The translations under genes and the position numbers were made by a program. A DNA stretch of 44,244 nt from an uncultured Lachnospiraceae bacterium (lineage in GTDB: Bacteria > Bacillota > Clostridia > Lachnospirales > Lachnospiraceae), in contig CAJULG010000009.1 in the NCBI GenBank assembly GCA_910587045.1, positions 1-44,244 of the forward strand, given 5' to 3'. Each line of letters opens with the position of its first letter. Within the stretch, counting starts at the first letter, position 1. The notes beneath the pieces are model-generated. The model saw nothing but the letters and a program-made list of their open reading frames with translations. It was not told the DNA's origin and searched no databases. Shown here in pieces: positions 43,270 through 44,244 of the stretch.

Positions 43270-44244
43270 TGGAAAAGCTAAAAAGGCGTATGCTGGATCC
43301 GATTTTGAAAAAAGAATTAAAGCTGGGAGCCAGAAGCATTAAACTCCCGTTATCTGTTATGTTTTATGACATTGTATTGTCGATCATTGCGGTGCTTGCG
43401 ATTTTTGTTGCATCCTTCTCCAATGGACTGATAGGCGGTGTGGATTTCTCTGTCTTTTTATCAATTTATCAGATTATTGGCTGGACACAGATGGGAATTG
43501 TCCTGTTGATCATACCAATCCTGTCAGCAGGGACGATTTCCAGCGAGCGGGAGAAGCAGACCCTGGAGATCATGCTGACCACACCGAAGAAGCCGATTTC
43601 CATTGTCTGGGGAAAGTTGCTGGCATCCTTGTCTCAATATATGATTTTTATTTTATCCAGTATTCCGATCATGGCGATCGCATTTGTACTGGGCGGTCTG
43701 AACTGGTTTGCATTGATCGGTTATATTTTTATGATGATCGTGCTTGCCGTCTTTGTCGGAAGTATAGGCGTTTTCTGCTCCAGTGCATTTAAGAAGACGA
43801 TTGTATCGATCGTAATGACCTTCCTGCTGGAGTTTGCGTTGCTGGCGTTGCCGATTTTCCTGTTTTTCGCAATCATTGCGGGTGGATATACGATTCATGA
43901 GACGCTTTATTATAGCTATAATAATTTAAATCTGACTCAGCCGGATCTGAATTTTGGTGTGTTGCCGCTAATAATGATCGGAAGTCCGTTAACCGGCTTT
44001 TATGATTATATGATACGTTCCATGTCTCTGGATGCCGCTACTCTGGCAGAAATATTTAAGGACGCGGATGTATTTGGCGTGATCATGCCGGTCATTGCCC
44101 ATGCCTGGATCCCGTTGAATGTGATCGCCTGCGGAGGAATCAGTTATTTCTTTCTGCGGATGGCCGCCAGAAAGCTGAATCCGGTGAAAAATCGGAAGAA
44201 GAAAAAAGGGAAGCATCCAATGGCAGGACAGCCGGCGGCAGGCA
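43269..44244 (+). CDS. ABC-2 type permease (3' partial, cut by window end)
   Basis: 325 codons are visible with no stop before the window ends. The ATG follows GGAGGTGGAAAG, which also ends the ATPase gene. After a basic N-terminus (KLKRRMLDPILKKELKLGAR), helix 1 is at about residues 34-55, then helices at about 75-95, 125-145, 150-172 and 180-205, and a large extracellular loop before the last visible helix (about 278-300). The cytosolic coupling segment SSEREKQTLEIMLTTPKKP is diagnostic for ABC-2 permeases (GldF/NatB group). The tail is Lys-rich. It should form the membrane channel or conformational engine with the ATPase and the large exported protein. Confidence 0.92.
   Translation, partial: MEKLKRRMLDPILKKELKLGARSIKLPLSVMFYDIVLSIIAVLAIFVASFSNGLIGGVDFSVFLSIYQIIGWTQMGIVLLIIPILSAGTISSEREKQTLEIMLTTPKKPISIVWGKLLASLSQYMIFILSSIPIMAIAFVLGGLNWFALIGYIFMMIVLAVFVGSIGVFCSSAFKKTIVSIVMTFLLEFALLALPIFLFFAIIAGGYTIHETLYYSYNNLNLTQPDLNFGVLPLIMIGSPLTGFYDYMIRSMSLDAATLAEIFKDADVFGVIMPVIAHAWIPLNVIACGGISYFFLRMAARKLNPVKNRKKKKGKHPMAGQPAAG

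Noticed and set aside
1..44244. CRISPR array, tRNA, rRNA or insertion sequence
   Set aside because: No regularly spaced repeats, no tRNA-like cloverleaf or rRNA segment, and no transposase frame or IS-type ends were found by reading.

Overview
The window looks like a chromosome segment of a Firmicute of class Clostridia, probably family Lachnospiraceae. The basis is moderate GC content, strong AGGAGG-type ribosome binding sites, TTG/GTG starts, and the clostridial gene order dgt-dnaG-rpoD-trmK-Nif3-nucleoside kinase. Family-level placement is inference from gene order and protein style; no rRNA gene is present.

Region 1 (1-5660) is an accessory island. It opens with the 3' end of an RHS-repeat gene: the conserved core ends at a DPFGL junction near base 300 and a hydrophobic, AT-rich variable tip of about 130 residues follows. 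Behind it, on the same strand, lie seven intact small membrane-protein genes and one decayed copy. They fall into two related classes: 'type A' and 'type B', each with two N-terminal membrane helices and a small cytosol-type domain. One gene is an A-B fusion. The first type A gene overlaps the toxin stop codon, so the array reads as a homologous poly-immunity locus behind an interchangeable membrane-acting RHS tip. This is the most likely undescribed system here.

Region 2 (5700-18650) mixes housekeeping and poorly known genes: typA, then convergent hslO and a SAM methyltransferase, a two-TM protein of unknown function, an acidic membrane-anchored protein with a TTG start, a membrane-anchored C39-like protease paired with a membrane-anchored MutS-like ATPase, a 701-residue orphan with its own promoter, a CbiE/CbiT-like protein that has lost the SAM loop, and a GH25-like protein that has lost most catalytic acids.

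Region 3 (18660-26450) is metabolic and general: cobalamin-dependent metH (no reactivation domain), ilvN and ilvC, a small Cys-rich protein, a CNNM/CorC-type membrane protein, and an ABC-F ATPase whose second composite ATP site is damaged at three separate motifs.

Region 4 (26450-30410) is a sugar ABC importer: a lipoprotein binding protein and two permeases without an ATPase gene, behind a 560-base AT-rich gene-free stretch, with a hairpin between binding protein and permeases.

Region 5 (30430-37832) is the macromolecular synthesis operon: dGTPase-like protein, DnaG primase, RpoD, TrmK, a Nif3-type protein and a TGS-uridine kinase protein.

Region 6 (37874-44244, cut by the window end) is a VanR/VanS-like two-component system in front of a large secreted/membrane protein, an ABC ATPase and an ABC-2 permease. 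The layout suggests a signal-responsive cell-envelope export or remodelling complex resembling GldG/GldA/GldF-type systems.
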